From positions 1 to 64,000 of the forward strand of contig JANQOX010000004.1 of the NCBI GenBank assembly GCA_028285625.1: a DNA stretch of 64,000 nt, given 5' to 3'. The notes under the pieces were generated by a model. The model was given only the letters and a program-made list of their open reading frames with translations. It was not told the DNA's origin and did not search any database. This document shows, one piece after another, positions 38,502-48,045 of the stretch; within the stretch, counting starts at the first letter, position 1; each line of letters starts with the position of its first letter. The DNA is from Myxococcota bacterium (GTDB lineage Bacteria; Myxococcota_A; UBA9160; UBA6930). The position numbers and the translations under genes are program-made.

Positions 38502-39797
38502 GTGTTCCTGGTGGTCGCGTCGGTCGTGGGCTCGGGCATCTTCCTCACACCGGGTCCGATCGCCGACCGCCTTCCCCACGCCGGCCTGATCTTCGCGGCG
38601 TGGATGGTGGGCGGACTGCTGTCGCTTGCGGGAGCCCTGGCCAACGCCGAGCTCGGCGGCATGTATCCCCACGCAGGCGGCGACTACGTCTACCTGCGCG
38701 AGGCGTTCCACCGCCTGGCCGGGTTCCTGGTGGGCTGGCTGTCGTTCTTCGCGATCTTCGCGGGCACGGTCGCCACGCTGGCCGTGGGCTTCTCCGAGGG
38801 CCTGCTCGCGTGGATGGGTGGGCCTGGCGACCTGGCCATTCCCCTGGCGGCACTCACCATCGTGCTCGCCTCGGCGCTCAACTACGTGGGAGTGCGCTGG
38901 GGGGCGCGCTTCAACAACCTGACCGCTTGGGTCAAGGTGGTGGCGCTGTTGGCCTTCGTGGTGGTGGCTCCGCTCACCGGTCTGGGCGATGCGGGCAACC
39001 TGCTTCCGATCGTGCGAGGAGCGGGCGAGGTCGCCACGCCGATGGCCTTTGCCCTGGCCCTGTCGCCCGTCCTGTTCAGCTATCTCGGCTGGAACGCCTC
39101 GATCTACGTGGCCAGCGAGATCCGCGATCCGGGGCGCAACCTGCCGCGCTCGCTGTTCCTGGGCCTCGCCATCTGTACGGGGCTCTACCTCGCCCTGAAC
39201 GCCGTCTACCTCTATGCCCTGCCGATCGCCGAGTTGCGGGCCACCAGCAACACCGGGGAGGCCGCGGCCGCGGCACTGTTCGGCGGACTGGGTGGGTCGC
39301 TGGTGGCCGGCTTCGTGCTGGTCTCGATCCTCGGCACGCTCAACGCCACGATCCTGGTGGGACCCCGCATCGCCTACGCCATGGCGCTCGACGGACTGTT
39401 CCCGAGTGCCGCCGCCAGGGTGCACGCGCGCTACGCGACACCGAGCGGGGCCATCGTGATCCAGGCGCTCGTGTCGGTCGGGCTGGTGCTGGTCCTTCAG
39501 AGCTTCCCGAGCGCGCTCGACTACACGACCTTCGCGATCCTGCTGGCCACCATGGCCGACATCTCCGCGCTGTATGCACTGCGCCGCCGCCAGCCCGATC
39601 GCCCCCGGCCGTACCGCGCCTGGGGCTATCCGGTGGTGCCGGCCCTCTATCTGGTGGCCAACGCGGCGATCGCCGGTGCACTGCTCTTCGGGCGCCCGCG
39701 CGAGGCCGCCATCAGTCTGGGCATGCTCGCCCTGGGGTTGCCGTTCTACCTGCTGCTGTCGCGCACGGGCGGCTCCCGGCCGCTGGCAGATCGCTGA
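38502..39797 (+). CDS. APC-family amino acid permease
   Basis: 431 residues from GTG 38502, with about twelve membrane segments. FLVVASVVGSGIFLTPGPIA is the first substrate-binding helix with the unwound GSGIF. ELGGMYPHAGGDYVYLREAF is the next family block, and ALSPVLFSYLGWNASIYVAS is helix 6. It is close to LAT/YfnA-type exchangers. The frame stays open upstream and encodes the usual lead-in LRPELSLRDAV, so the real start is earlier; no ATG, GTG or TTG is available there, only CTG (38472). Substrate unknown. Confidence 0.88.
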   Translation: MFLVVASVVGSGIFLTPGPIADRLPHAGLIFAAWMVGGLLSLAGALANAELGGMYPHAGGDYVYLREAFHRLAGFLVGWLSFFAIFAGTVATLAVGFSEGLLAWMGGPGDLAIPLAALTIVLASALNYVGVRWGARFNNLTAWVKVVALLAFVVVAPLTGLGDAGNLLPIVRGAGEVATPMAFALALSPVLFSYLGWNASIYVASEIRDPGRNLPRSLFLGLAICTGLYLALNAVYLYALPIAELRATSNTGEAAAAALFGGLGGSLVAGFVLVSILGTLNATILVGPRIAYAMALDGLFPSAAARVHARYATPSGAIVIQALVSVGLVLVLQSFPSALDYTTFAILLATMADISALYALRRRQPDRPRPYRAWGYPVVPALYLVANAAIAGALLFGRPREAAISLGMLALGLPFYLLLSRTGGSRPLADR

Positions 39798-39898
39798 TTT
39801 CTCGAATAATCTCAGTCACCTAGGGCGATGGGGCGCGAAGGCGCGTCCCTGCGGTGGGCTGCACCCTGCGGCGCGACCGCCACCGTCCCGGGGTGGAT

Positions 39899-41110
39899 GT
39901 GCGCGTGGGCCAGTTCCGACACGACTTCGACAAGCTGAACCGGCTGCCGCCCTACGTGCTCGCCGAAGTGACCGCGCTTCGCCACAGCGCGAGGCAGGCC
40001 GGCGAAGACGTGATCGACCTCGGCATGGGCAACCCCGACATCCCCACGCCGCCGCACGTCGTCGAGAAGATCTGTGAGTCGGCTGCGATCGATCGGAACC
40101 ACCGCTACTCCGCATCGCGCGGCGTGCCCAACCTGCGCGCGGCCGCATCGGAGTGGTACCAGCGACGCCACGGCATCGACCTCGACCCCGACGGCGAGGT
40201 CATCGCCGTGATCGGCGCGAAAGAGGGACTCGCGCACTTCGTTCTGGTCACCATTGGCCCCGGCGACGTCGTCCTCGCGCCCGATCCCACGTACCCGATC
40301 CACCAGTACTCCGTGATCATCGCCGGCGGCGACCTTCGGCACGTGCCGCTGACGCCCGACTGCGACTTCATCGCCAACCTCGAGCAGGCGCTCGCGCGCA
40401 CCTGGCCGCGGCCGAAGGCGCTGATCCTCTCGTTTCCACAGAATCCCACCACGCAGGTCGTGGACCTCGCCTTCTTCGAGCGCATCATCGCGTTCGCGAA
40501 GGAGCACGACCTGATGGTCATCCACGACTTCGCGTATGCGGAGATCTGCTTCGACGGCTACCGACCGCCGTCGATTCTCGAGGTGCCCGGCGCGCGAGAC
40601 GTGGCCATCGAGTTCCTCTCGCTGTCGAAGAGCCACTCGATGGCGGGGTGGCGTGTGGGCTTCGCGGCGGGCAACCGCGACATGGTGCACGCGCTCACGC
40701 GCATCAAGAGCTACCTCGACTACGGCATCCCGACGCCGATCCAGGTGGGCGCGATCGTGGCGCTGCGCGGCCCTCAGGACTGCGTGGACGAGAACGTCGC
40801 CGAGTACCGTGAGCGTCGCGACGTGCTCGTGGACGGGCTCTCGGCCGATGGCCCCGGGGCATGGAAGATCGAGAAGCCGCTGGCGACCATGTTCGTCTGG
40901 GCGCCGATTCCGGAGCCCCTGCGCAGCATGGGTTCGCTCGAGTTCAGCAAGAAGCTGCTGCGCGAGGCCAAGGTCGCGGTGGCGCCGGGCATCGGCTTCG
41001 GCGAAAACGGCGAGGGCTTCGTGCGCTTCGCCCTCGTCGAAAACAAGCAGCGCACCCGTCAGGCCGTGCGCGGCATCCGCCGCTTCCTGCGCGACGTCCA
41101 GGGGCTCTGA
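39899..41110 (+). CDS. alaC: Alanine transaminase, AlaC type
   Basis: About 403 residues. The match to E. coli AlaC is strong throughout: [59 protein letters not shown], and the PLP lysine in [17 protein letters not shown]. It makes alanine from pyruvate and glutamate. GTG 39899 gives the usual short N-terminus; GTG at 39893 or 39905 is also possible. It stands 5 bases before hom, a pairing common in this broad group of bacteria. Confidence 0.92.
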   Translation: MRVGQFRHDFDKLNRLPPYVLAEVTALRHSARQAGEDVIDLGMGNPDIPTPPHVVEKICESAAIDRNHRYSASRGVPNLRAAASEWYQRRHGIDLDPDGEVIAVIGAKEGLAHFVLVTIGPGDVVLAPDPTYPIHQYSVIIAGGDLRHVPLTPDCDFIANLEQALARTWPRPKALILSFPQNPTTQVVDLAFFERIIAFAKEHDLMVIHDFAYAEICFDGYRPPSILEVPGARDVAIEFLSLSKSHSMAGWRVGFAAGNRDMVHALTRIKSYLDYGIPTPIQVGAIVALRGPQDCVDENVAEYRERRDVLVDGLSADGPGAWKIEKPLATMFVWAPIPEPLRSMGSLEFSKKLLREAKVAVAPGIGFGENGEGFVRFALVENKQRTRQAVRGIRRFLRDVQGL

Positions 41111-41115
41111 ACGAG

Positions 41116-42438
41116 ATGGGCGATTCGGTAGGCATCGGGATCGTGGGTCTCGGCACGATCGGCACCGGCGTGGCCAAGCTGCTGCATCGCAACGCGTCGG
41201 TGATCGAGCAGCGCCTGGGGCAGCCGCTTCGGGTGGTGCGCATCGCCGACCTCGACACCCAGACCGACCGCGGCATCGACCTCGGCGGCATCCGCTTCGA
41301 CGACGACAGCGACGGCCTGATCGCGGACCCCGAGGTCGACATCGTCGTCGAGCTGATCGGCGGCTACGGCGTGGCGCGTGATCTCACGCTGCGCGCGATC
41401 GCAAACGGCAAGCACGTCGTGACGGCCAACAAGGCGCTGCTGGCGCTTCACGGACGCGAGCTCTTCGAGGCTGCGGCGCAGGCGGGCGTCGACATCGCGT
41501 TCGAGGCCAGCGTGGGCGGTGGCATCCCGATCCTGCGCTCGATGCGCGAGGGGCTCTCGGCCAATCGGATCGAGAGCGTCCACGGCATCGTGAACGGCAC
41601 CACGAACTACGTGCTCTCCGAGATGGAAGAGACCGGCGAGGCGTTCGAGGTGGTGCTCAAGCGCGCCCAGGACCTGGGATACGCCGAGGCCGACCCGAGC
41701 TTCGACGTGGACGGCATCGACGCCGCCCACAAACTGACCCTGCTCGCGGCCATGGCCTTCGGGGCCGACCTCACCTACGAAGACATCCCGACCGAGGGCA
41801 TTCGCGGGCTCGTCCCCATGGACTACGAAGCGGCCAGCCAGTTCGGTCTCAAGATCAAGATGCTGGCGATCGCCAAGCTGCGCGACGAGGACGGCGTCGA
41901 GCGCATCGAGGCCCGGGTCCACCCGACGATGATCCCCGCCGAGAGCCTGCTGGCGAAGGTCGACGGCGCCATGAACGCCGTGGCCGTCCACGGCGACGCG
42001 GTAGGTCCCACGCTCTTCTACGGCGCAGGCGCGGGCGAACTGCCCACGGCGAGCGCCGTGGTGGCCGACCTGATGGAGGTGGCGCGCGAGATCCGCCGCG
42101 GAAGCGCAGGCCGCGTGGCACCGCTGTCCTACGTGCCCGAGGCGCTGGTCAAGAAGCCGCTGGTGCCCCTCGGCGAGCTCGAGGCGCGCTGCTACCTGGT
42201 GCTCACGGTGCTCGACCGCCCGGGTGTGCTGGGCCGCATCGCCAGCGCCTTCGGAGACCACGAGATCTCGATCGAGTCGGTGCTGCAGAAGGCGAGGGGA
42301 CGCGAGACCGCGGTCCCCATCGTGCTGCTCACGCATCCGGCGCGCGAGGCGGCGGTGCGCAAGGCGCTCGCGGTGGTGGATGCGATGCCCGAGGTCACGG
42401 CGCCGTCGCGCATGCTGCGGATCGAAGAAGACCTATAG
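41116..42438 (+). CDS. hom: Homoserine dehydrogenase with ACT domain
   Basis: 440 residues. The NAD(P) domain starts VGIGIVGLGTIGTGVAKLL. The catalytic part shows ANKALLALHGRELFEAA, VGGGIPILRSMREGLSANRI and GIVNGTTNYVLSEMEE. The catalytic Lys is in DGIDAAHKLTLLAAMAFG. The C-terminal ACT domain (CYLVLTVLDRPGVLGRIA) suggests feedback by threonine. The ATG at 41116 follows the alaC stop by 5 bases, and thrC comes next. Confidence 0.96.
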   Translation: MGDSVGIGIVGLGTIGTGVAKLLHRNASVIEQRLGQPLRVVRIADLDTQTDRGIDLGGIRFDDDSDGLIADPEVDIVVELIGGYGVARDLTLRAIANGKHVVTANKALLALHGRELFEAAAQAGVDIAFEASVGGGIPILRSMREGLSANRIESVHGIVNGTTNYVLSEMEETGEAFEVVLKRAQDLGYAEADPSFDVDGIDAAHKLTLLAAMAFGADLTYEDIPTEGIRGLVPMDYEAASQFGLKIKMLAIAKLRDEDGVERIEARVHPTMIPAESLLAKVDGAMNAVAVHGDAVGPTLFYGAGAGELPTASAVVADLMEVAREIRRGSAGRVAPLSYVPEALVKKPLVPLGELEARCYLVLTVLDRPGVLGRIASAFGDHEISIESVLQKARGRETAVPIVLLTHPAREAAVRKALAVVDAMPEVTAPSRMLRIEEDL

Positions 42439-42465
42439 GCTCGGATCCGACCCGGGGAGGGATGG

Positions 42466-43815
42466 ATGGCTTCCAAGCCCCAGTACAAGGCGTGGTTCGA
42501 GAGCGTTGCCCATCCCGGCGAGCGCTACGAGCTCGACGAGATCGTCTACACCGACCGCGACGGTGGGCTCCTCCAGGTCGTCCACGACATGGACGAGCTA
42601 CGCAAGACGCCGGCCGACGACTGGAAGGCGCTGTTCGAGGCGCGCGACCACACCAGCGAGTGGCCCTATGGCTCGGGCGTCTGGGGCAAGAAGGAGTGGG
42701 TGCTCCCCTGCGTCCAGCCCGACAACGTGGTGTCGATGTTCGAGGGCCACTCGAACCTCTTCTGGGCGGAGCGCTACGGCAAGCAGTTGGGCCTCGAGGC
42801 CCTCTGGATCAAGCTCTGCGGCAACACGCACACCGGGTCGTTCAAGGACCTCGGCATGACCGCGCTGGTCTCCATGGTCAAGGAGATGCGCATGCGCGGA
42901 AAGCCGGTTCGCGCCGTGGCCTGCGCCTCGACCGGCGACACGTCGGCGGCGCTCTCGGCCTACGCCGCGTCCGCCGGCATCCCTGCCATCGTGTTCCTGC
43001 CCCGGGGCAAGATCAGCCTCGCCCAGCTCATCCAGCCGGTGGCCAACGGCGCGATCGTCTTCGCGCTCGATACCGACTTCGACGGCTGCATGGAGATCGT
43101 GAAGAGGGTCGCCGAGAAGGACGGGATCTACCTCGCCAACTCGATGAACAGCCTGCGCATCGAGGGACAGAAGACGGTCGGCATCGAGATCGTGCAGCAG
43201 TCCGAGTGGCGGGTGCCCGACTGGATCGTGATCCCCGGCGGCAACCTCGGCAACGTCTCGGCGCTGGCCAAGGGTCTCGACATGCTGGTCGACCTGGGGC
43301 TGGTCACGAAGCGGCCGCGCATCGTGTGTGCGCAGGCGGCCAACGCGAACCCGCTGTATCGCGCCTACCAGCGTGGCTTCGAGACGTTCGAGCCGATCGC
43401 GGCCCAGCCGACGCTGGCCTCCGCCATCCAGATCGGAAATCCGGTCTCCTACGAGAAGGCCGTGGACGCGATCCAACGCTACGACGGCGTGGTGGAGGAG
43501 GCCACCGAGGCGGAGTTGGCCGAGGCCGCAGCCGAGGCCGACCGCACCGGCCTGTTCAACTGTCCGCACACCGGCGTGGCGCTCGCAGCGACCAAGAAGC
43601 TGGTGGCCCGTGGCGAGATCGGACCGCAGGACCACGTGGTCGTGATCTCCACCGCCCACGGGCTCAAGTTCGTCGACTTCAAGGTGAAGTACCACGAGAT
43701 GCGACTGGAAGGGCTGATCCCCGAGCACCCCAACCCTGCGATCGAGCTGCCCGCCGACTACGACACCGTTCGCACCCGCATGCTCCGGGAGATCGAGCTG
43801 CGGTTCCGGGAGTAG
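42466..43815 (+). CDS. thrC: Threonine synthase
   Basis: 449 residues of the long, plant-like PLP enzyme that turns O-phosphohomoserine into threonine. The PLP lysine is in [40 protein letters not shown] binds phosphate. [13 protein letters not shown] is conserved. The N-terminal [20 protein letters not shown] is typical of the bacterial long form. A GGGGAGGG ribosome-binding site precedes the ATG. With hom it forms the threonine branch; thrB is not present here. Confidence 0.95.
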   Translation: MASKPQYKAWFESVAHPGERYELDEIVYTDRDGGLLQVVHDMDELRKTPADDWKALFEARDHTSEWPYGSGVWGKKEWVLPCVQPDNVVSMFEGHSNLFWAERYGKQLGLEALWIKLCGNTHTGSFKDLGMTALVSMVKEMRMRGKPVRAVACASTGDTSAALSAYAASAGIPAIVFLPRGKISLAQLIQPVANGAIVFALDTDFDGCMEIVKRVAEKDGIYLANSMNSLRIEGQKTVGIEIVQQSEWRVPDWIVIPGGNLGNVSALAKGLDMLVDLGLVTKRPRIVCAQAANANPLYRAYQRGFETFEPIAAQPTLASAIQIGNPVSYEKAVDAIQRYDGVVEEATEAELAEAAAEADRTGLFNCPHTGVALAATKKLVARGEIGPQDHVVVISTAHGLKFVDFKVKYHEMRLEGLIPEHPNPAIELPADYDTVRTRMLREIELRFRE

Positions 43816-43820
43816 ACGCC

Positions 43821-44429
43821 GTGTTCACCGGAATCATCGAGGCCGTGGGAGAAGTCGTGAGCGTGTCGCCGGCCGGCGAGGCGATCCGCATTGCCGTGGC
43901 CGAGCCGCGTCTGGCCACAGAGGTCGCGCTGGGAGACAGCGTGGCGGTGAACGGCGCGTGCCTCACGATCGCAGAGCGGCACCCCGAAGAGCTGCGCTTC
44001 GACGCGATCCGCGAGACCCTCGACAAGACCAGCCTCGGCGGCCTCGGCCCCGGATCGAAGGTCAACCTGGAGCGCGCCATGCGCGCCGATGCGCGGCTCG
44101 ATGGCCACATCGTGCAGGGCCACGTGGATGGCGTGGGTCGGGTGCGCGCCCTCACGCGCAAGGGCAACGACGTCGAGCTGCACATCGAGACCGACGCGGC
44201 CTTCGCCGACCTGCTGGTGCCCAAGGGCTCCGTGGCCATCGATGGGGTCTCGCTCACGGTGGTGGGCGTGTTGGCCGATGGGTTCGGCGTGGCCCTCATC
44301 CCGCATACGCTCGAAGTCACGACGCTCTCGGCGCTCGAGCCGGGCGCCCGCGTGAACCTCGAGGCCGACGTCCTGGGCAAGTACGTCAAGAAGTACCTGG
44401 AGCGCCTGAGCCTCGGGAGCGCCGCCTGA
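43821..44429 (+). CDS. ribE: Riboflavin synthase, alpha subunit
   Basis: 202 residues; dismutates lumazine to riboflavin. It starts MFTGIIEAVGEV, the family signature, with GTG as start codon five bases after thrC. Two similar lumazine-binding halves are seen: VNGACLTIAERHPEELRFDA and IDGVSLTVVGVLADGFGVAL. GHIVQGHVDGVGRV joins them. The stop overlaps a CTG (CTGA, 44426-44429) that I take as the start of the protease gene. Confidence 0.95.
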   Translation: MFTGIIEAVGEVVSVSPAGEAIRIAVAEPRLATEVALGDSVAVNGACLTIAERHPEELRFDAIRETLDKTSLGGLGPGSKVNLERAMRADARLDGHIVQGHVDGVGRVRALTRKGNDVELHIETDAAFADLLVPKGSVAIDGVSLTVVGVLADGFGVALIPHTLEVTTLSALEPGARVNLEADVLGKYVKKYLERLSLGSAA

Positions 44430-47368
44430 GCCCCTCGATCCTGCGCCGGGCCCTTCGTGCCCCCGCTGCCGATCGCCGCGCCTTCCTGCGAGCGCTCCTG
44501 GCCTTGGCGCTCGCCTGGCTCGTGCTCGCGTCGCAAACGGCTTTCGCCGAGCCCCGCGACCGCTGGGAAGAGACGCTCGATCGCGTGGTTCCCGCGGTGG
44601 TGGCGTTGCGCGTCTCGGCGACGCGCCCGTTCGATACCGAGCCGTCTTCGGTCACCGTGGCGACGGGCTTCGTGGTGGATGCCGAGCGCGGGCTGATCCT
44701 CACCAACCGTCACGTCGTGCAGCCGGGGCCGGTGGTCGCCGAGGCGATCTTCCTGAATCACGAACGGGTCCCGGTGCATCCGGTCTACCGCGACCCGGTG
44801 CACGACTTCGGCGTCTTCCGCTTCGACCCGGCCGACGTGCGCTTCATGGCGCTGGTGGCGCTTCCGCTCGCGCCCGACGCCGCTCGCGTCGGCGCAGAGG
44901 TCCGCCTGGTGGGCAACGACGCCGGCGAGAAGCTCTCGATCCTCGACGGCACGCTGGCGCGACTCGATCGCGAGGCGCCACGCTACGGACGGGGTCGCTA
45001 CAACGACTTCAATACGTTCTACCTGCAGGCGGCCTCGAGCAGCTCGGGCGGCTCGTCGGGTTCGCCGGTGGTCGATCGGCAGGGGAGGGTGGTGGCCCTC
45101 AACGCCGGCGGGAGCCGGCAGGCGGCATCGTCGTTCTTCCTGCCCCTCGACCCGGTGGTGCGCGCGCTCGCGCACATCCGCGCTGGCGAGACGGTGCCGC
45201 GCGGCACGCTGCAGGCGGTGTTCCGCCACCAGTCCTACGACGAACTCCGCCGGCTGGGTCTGCGGGAGGAGACCGAGGCGCGCATCCGCGCCGAACGCCC
45301 CGACGCCACCGGCCTGCTGGTGGTGCAGGAGACCGTGCCCGGTGGGCCCGCCCATGGCCGGCTCGAGCCGGGTGACGTGGTGCTCGATCTGGGGGGCCGT
45401 CCGCTGCTCGGTTTCGAGACGCTGGCACGCGCCCTCGATGGAACGGTCGGGGGCGAGGTGACCCTGTCGATCGAGCGCGGTGGTGCCCCCAAGGAGCTGA
45501 CGCTGCCGGTGGACGATCTGCACGCGATCACGCCGAGCGACTATCTCGAGATGGGCGGAGCCGTGATCCACGCGCTCTCCTACCAGGTGGCGCGTTCGTT
45601 CGCCGTCCCGGTGGGGGGGCTCTACGTGGCTTCGCGGGGCTACGTGTTCGGTCGCGCCGGTCTGCCGCCGCGCAGTCTGATCACCCACGTGGACGGCGAG
45701 CCGGTGTCCGATCTCGATGCGTTCGAGAAAGCGGTCACGGCGCGTCCCGACGGGGCGCGCATGCGCTTGCGCTACCTGCCGCTGCTGGCCCCCAAGAGCC
45801 CGGGGGTGGTGGTGGCCCGTGTCGATCGGCGCTGGTATCCGATGCAGCGCTGCACGCGCGACGACGCCACCGGCCTCTGGCCCTGTCGGCCTTCGGAGCC
45901 GCCGCCGCCGGCGCCCGCGCCTGCTCCGTCCACGGCACGGCTCTCGGCCGAGGGGCCCCGCGCCCTGCGCGAGCTGGCGCGCTCGTTGGCGCTGGTGGAC
46001 TTCGACGTCCCCTTCCTGGTGGACGGCGTGCAGGGTGCGACCTTCAGCGGCGCCGGGCTGGTGGTGGATGCGGACCGCGGACTGGTGGTGGTCGATCGCG
46101 ACACGGTGCCGGTGACGGTCGGCGACGTCGCGCTGATCTTCGGCGGCGCCATCGAGGTGCCGGGCCGCGTGGTCGCCTTGCACCCGGACCACAACCTGGC
46201 CCTGGTGGGCTACGACCCGGCCCTGCTGGGGGATACGCCCGTGCGCTCGGCCGTGCTCGACCCGCGTGAGCTCGTGCCGGGGGACGACCTGTGGCTGGTG
46301 GCGATGACCGACCGGCAGCAGCTCGTCTCGCGCCGTACCGAGGTCGCGCGCGTCGACGCGCCGCGGATCCCGATCCCCCGTGCACCACGCTTTCGCGAGA
46401 CCAACGCCGAGCTGGTGGAGGTGACCGAGACGGCCAAGAGCGTGGGCGGCGCCCTCACCGACGACAGGGGCCGCGTGGTGGCCTTCTGGGCCTCCTTCTC
46501 GCGCGATCAGGGTGGCAAGCCGGGCGCATTCTTCGCGGGCCTGCCCATCGGCATCGTCGCCGAGTGGGTGGCCTCGGTGATTCGCGAGGAAACGGTGCGT
46601 TCCATCGGTGCCGAGCTCGAGCTGCTGACCCTCGCGGATGCTCGCGCACGCGGCCTGCCCGAGGACGAGGCGCAGCGCCTGGAGGACCACGACCCGGACA
46701 GGCGGCGGGTGCTGGCGGTGCGCCGCATCTCGGCCGACGCGCCGGCGGCCGGCATCCTCCAGGTGGGCGATCTGCTCCTCGACGTGGCGGGCGAGCCCGT
46801 CACCCGCTTCCGCGAGGTCGAACGCGCCGTCCACCGCGCCGGAGACGACCCGCTGCCGGTGCGCGTGCTGCGCGAGGCGCAGCCGATCGCGCTCTCGGTT
46901 CCGCTCCATGCTGCGGGCAACGGCGGGCTCGACCGCGTGGTCGCCTGGGCGGGGGCCCTGCTCCAGAAGCCGCCGCCCGAAGTCGCGAGTCAGCGCGGCA
47001 TCGCGCGTGAAGGCGTCTACATCGCCGGCCGCTGGTCGGGGTCGCCCGCCGACCGCGCGCGCCTGCGTGCGGCGCGGCGCATCGTGGCCGTCGACGGGGC
47101 GCCGGTCGCCGACCTCGACGCCTTCCTGGCGGCGGTGGGGGGGCGCCCCAATCGCAGCTCGCTGCGCCTGCGAACCGTGGATCTCGAGGGCCGCCCCGGG
47201 GTGCAGACGTTGGAACTCGACCTGCACTACTGGCCCACCTACGAGCTGCGGCGCCGGGACGGGGAGTGGACCCGTCGCGCGGTCGGGGGCGTGCCGGAGA
47301 CGGCCACGCAGCAGGGCGTCGTGGAAATGGAGCCGAAGCCCGCCTCCCTGCCCGCTGCGCCGAACTAG
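44426..47368 (+). CDS. Exported double-HtrA protease, Nma111/DEG7-like
   Basis: 980 residues from CTG 44426. A signal peptide (RAFLRALLALALAWLVLAS, cleavage near AFA-EP) would be lost with any standard start; GGGAG lies six bases before the CTG. The first trypsin-like domain has an intact triad: His96 (ILTNRHVV), Asp127 (DPVHDFGVF) and Ser213 (GGSSGSPVV). PDZ domains follow. The second protease-like half, after about residue 510, has lost His and Ser (LVVVDRDTV; VGGALTDDRGRV). More PDZ units close it. Blocks such as GNDAGEKLSIL and YNDFNT match eukaryotic Nma111p, which has the same active-plus-dead layout. Confidence 0.85.
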   Translation: MSPSILRRALRAPAADRRAFLRALLALALAWLVLASQTAFAEPRDRWEETLDRVVPAVVALRVSATRPFDTEPSSVTVATGFVVDAERGLILTNRHVVQPGPVVAEAIFLNHERVPVHPVYRDPVHDFGVFRFDPADVRFMALVALPLAPDAARVGAEVRLVGNDAGEKLSILDGTLARLDREAPRYGRGRYNDFNTFYLQAASSSSGGSSGSPVVDRQGRVVALNAGGSRQAASSFFLPLDPVVRALAHIRAGETVPRGTLQAVFRHQSYDELRRLGLREETEARIRAERPDATGLLVVQETVPGGPAHGRLEPGDVVLDLGGRPLLGFETLARALDGTVGGEVTLSIERGGAPKELTLPVDDLHAITPSDYLEMGGAVIHALSYQVARSFAVPVGGLYVASRGYVFGRAGLPPRSLITHVDGEPVSDLDAFEKAVTARPDGARMRLRYLPLLAPKSPGVVVARVDRRWYPMQRCTRDDATGLWPCRPSEPPPPAPAPAPSTARLSAEGPRALRELARSLALVDFDVPFLVDGVQGATFSGAGLVVDADRGLVVVDRDTVPVTVGDVALIFGGAIEVPGRVVALHPDHNLALVGYDPALLGDTPVRSAVLDPRELVPGDDLWLVAMTDRQQLVSRRTEVARVDAPRIPIPRAPRFRETNAELVEVTETAKSVGGALTDDRGRVVAFWASFSRDQGGKPGAFFAGLPIGIVAEWVASVIREETVRSIGAELELLTLADARARGLPEDEAQRLEDHDPDRRRVLAVRRISADAPAAGILQVGDLLLDVAGEPVTRFREVERAVHRAGDDPLPVRVLREAQPIALSVPLHAAGNGGLDRVVAWAGALLQKPPPEVASQRGIAREGVYIAGRWSGSPADRARLRAARRIVAVDGAPVADLDAFLAAVGGRPNRSSLRLRTVDLEGRPGVQTLELDLHYWPTYELRRRDGEWTRRAVGGVPETATQQGVVEMEPKPASLPAAPN

Positions 47369-47412
47369 GCGCTGGTGGGGAGGGGCAGGGCCTTGCAAGC
47401 GCGCCGTCGTGT

Positions 47413-47431
47413 TATAGACTGACCAGTCAGT
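47413..47431 (+). promoter_or_regulatory. TetR operator with -10 box
   Basis: ACTGAC-CA-GTCAGT (47418-47431) is a perfect 6-bp-arm palindrome ending two bases before the TetR start codon. It overlaps TATAGA (47413-47418), a good -10 box. Repressor bound here would cover the promoter. The very short leader (start point around 47424) suggests that the tetR message is nearly leaderless. No other copy was noticed in the window. Confidence 0.75.
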
Positions 47432-47433
47432 TC

Positions 47434-48045
47434 ATGCCGTCGCGACCCCCGACCCCCGCCGCATCGCCTCGCCGCCGCGAGCCGCCGGAGGTGCGCCGAG
47501 CCCAGATCCTGGACGGGGCGCTCCAGGTGTTCGGCACGCGCGGCTACCACGCGGCCACCATGGACGAGCTGGTGGTGGCCTGTGGCCTGTCCAAGGGCAG
47601 CCTCTACTGGCACTTCGACAGCAAGGAGGACGTGTTCCTCGCGCTGTTCGACGCCTTCGTCGAGGAGTCCTTCGAGGCCTTCGACGAGGCGGCCGAGCAC
47701 CAGTCGGCGGTCGAGGCCCTGCGCAGCGGGTTTCACGACCTGCTCGAACGCCTCACGCAGCACGGACCGATGATGCCGGCGTGGCTCGAGTTCCTCGCCC
47801 ACCCCGAAGCGCGTCGCCGTTTCGCCGCGGTGTACGACCAGACGCGCGCCGTGCTGGCAGACCTGCTGCACCGCGCCGCCGAGGAGGGCGACGTCCGAAA
47901 GGACCTGTCGGCCCTCGGCATGGCGACGGCGCTGGTCGCCGCGGCCGAGGGGCTCGTGCTGCAGGCCGTCGTCGACCCCGACTTCGATGCCCGTGAGCAC
48001 CTGCCGGTCGTCTGGGACGGTCTGCTCGGAGGATTTGGAACGTGA
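47434..48045 (+). CDS. TetR-family transcriptional regulator
   Basis: 203 residues. The N-terminal helix-turn-helix spans QILDGALQVFGTRGYHAATM and ACGLSKGSLYWHFDSKEDVF. The C-terminal ligand domain is helical and unrecognised in detail. It heads a set of five export genes, and a palindromic operator lies at its own start, so it most likely represses itself and the cassette. The ligand is unknown. The stop overlaps the GTG of the next gene (GTGA). Confidence 0.92.
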   Translation: MPSRPPTPAASPRRREPPEVRRAQILDGALQVFGTRGYHAATMDELVVACGLSKGSLYWHFDSKEDVFLALFDAFVEESFEAFDEAAEHQSAVEALRSGFHDLLERLTQHGPMMPAWLEFLAHPEARRRFAAVYDQTRAVLADLLHRAAEEGDVRKDLSALGMATALVAAAEGLVLQAVVDPDFDAREHLPVVWDGLLGGFGT

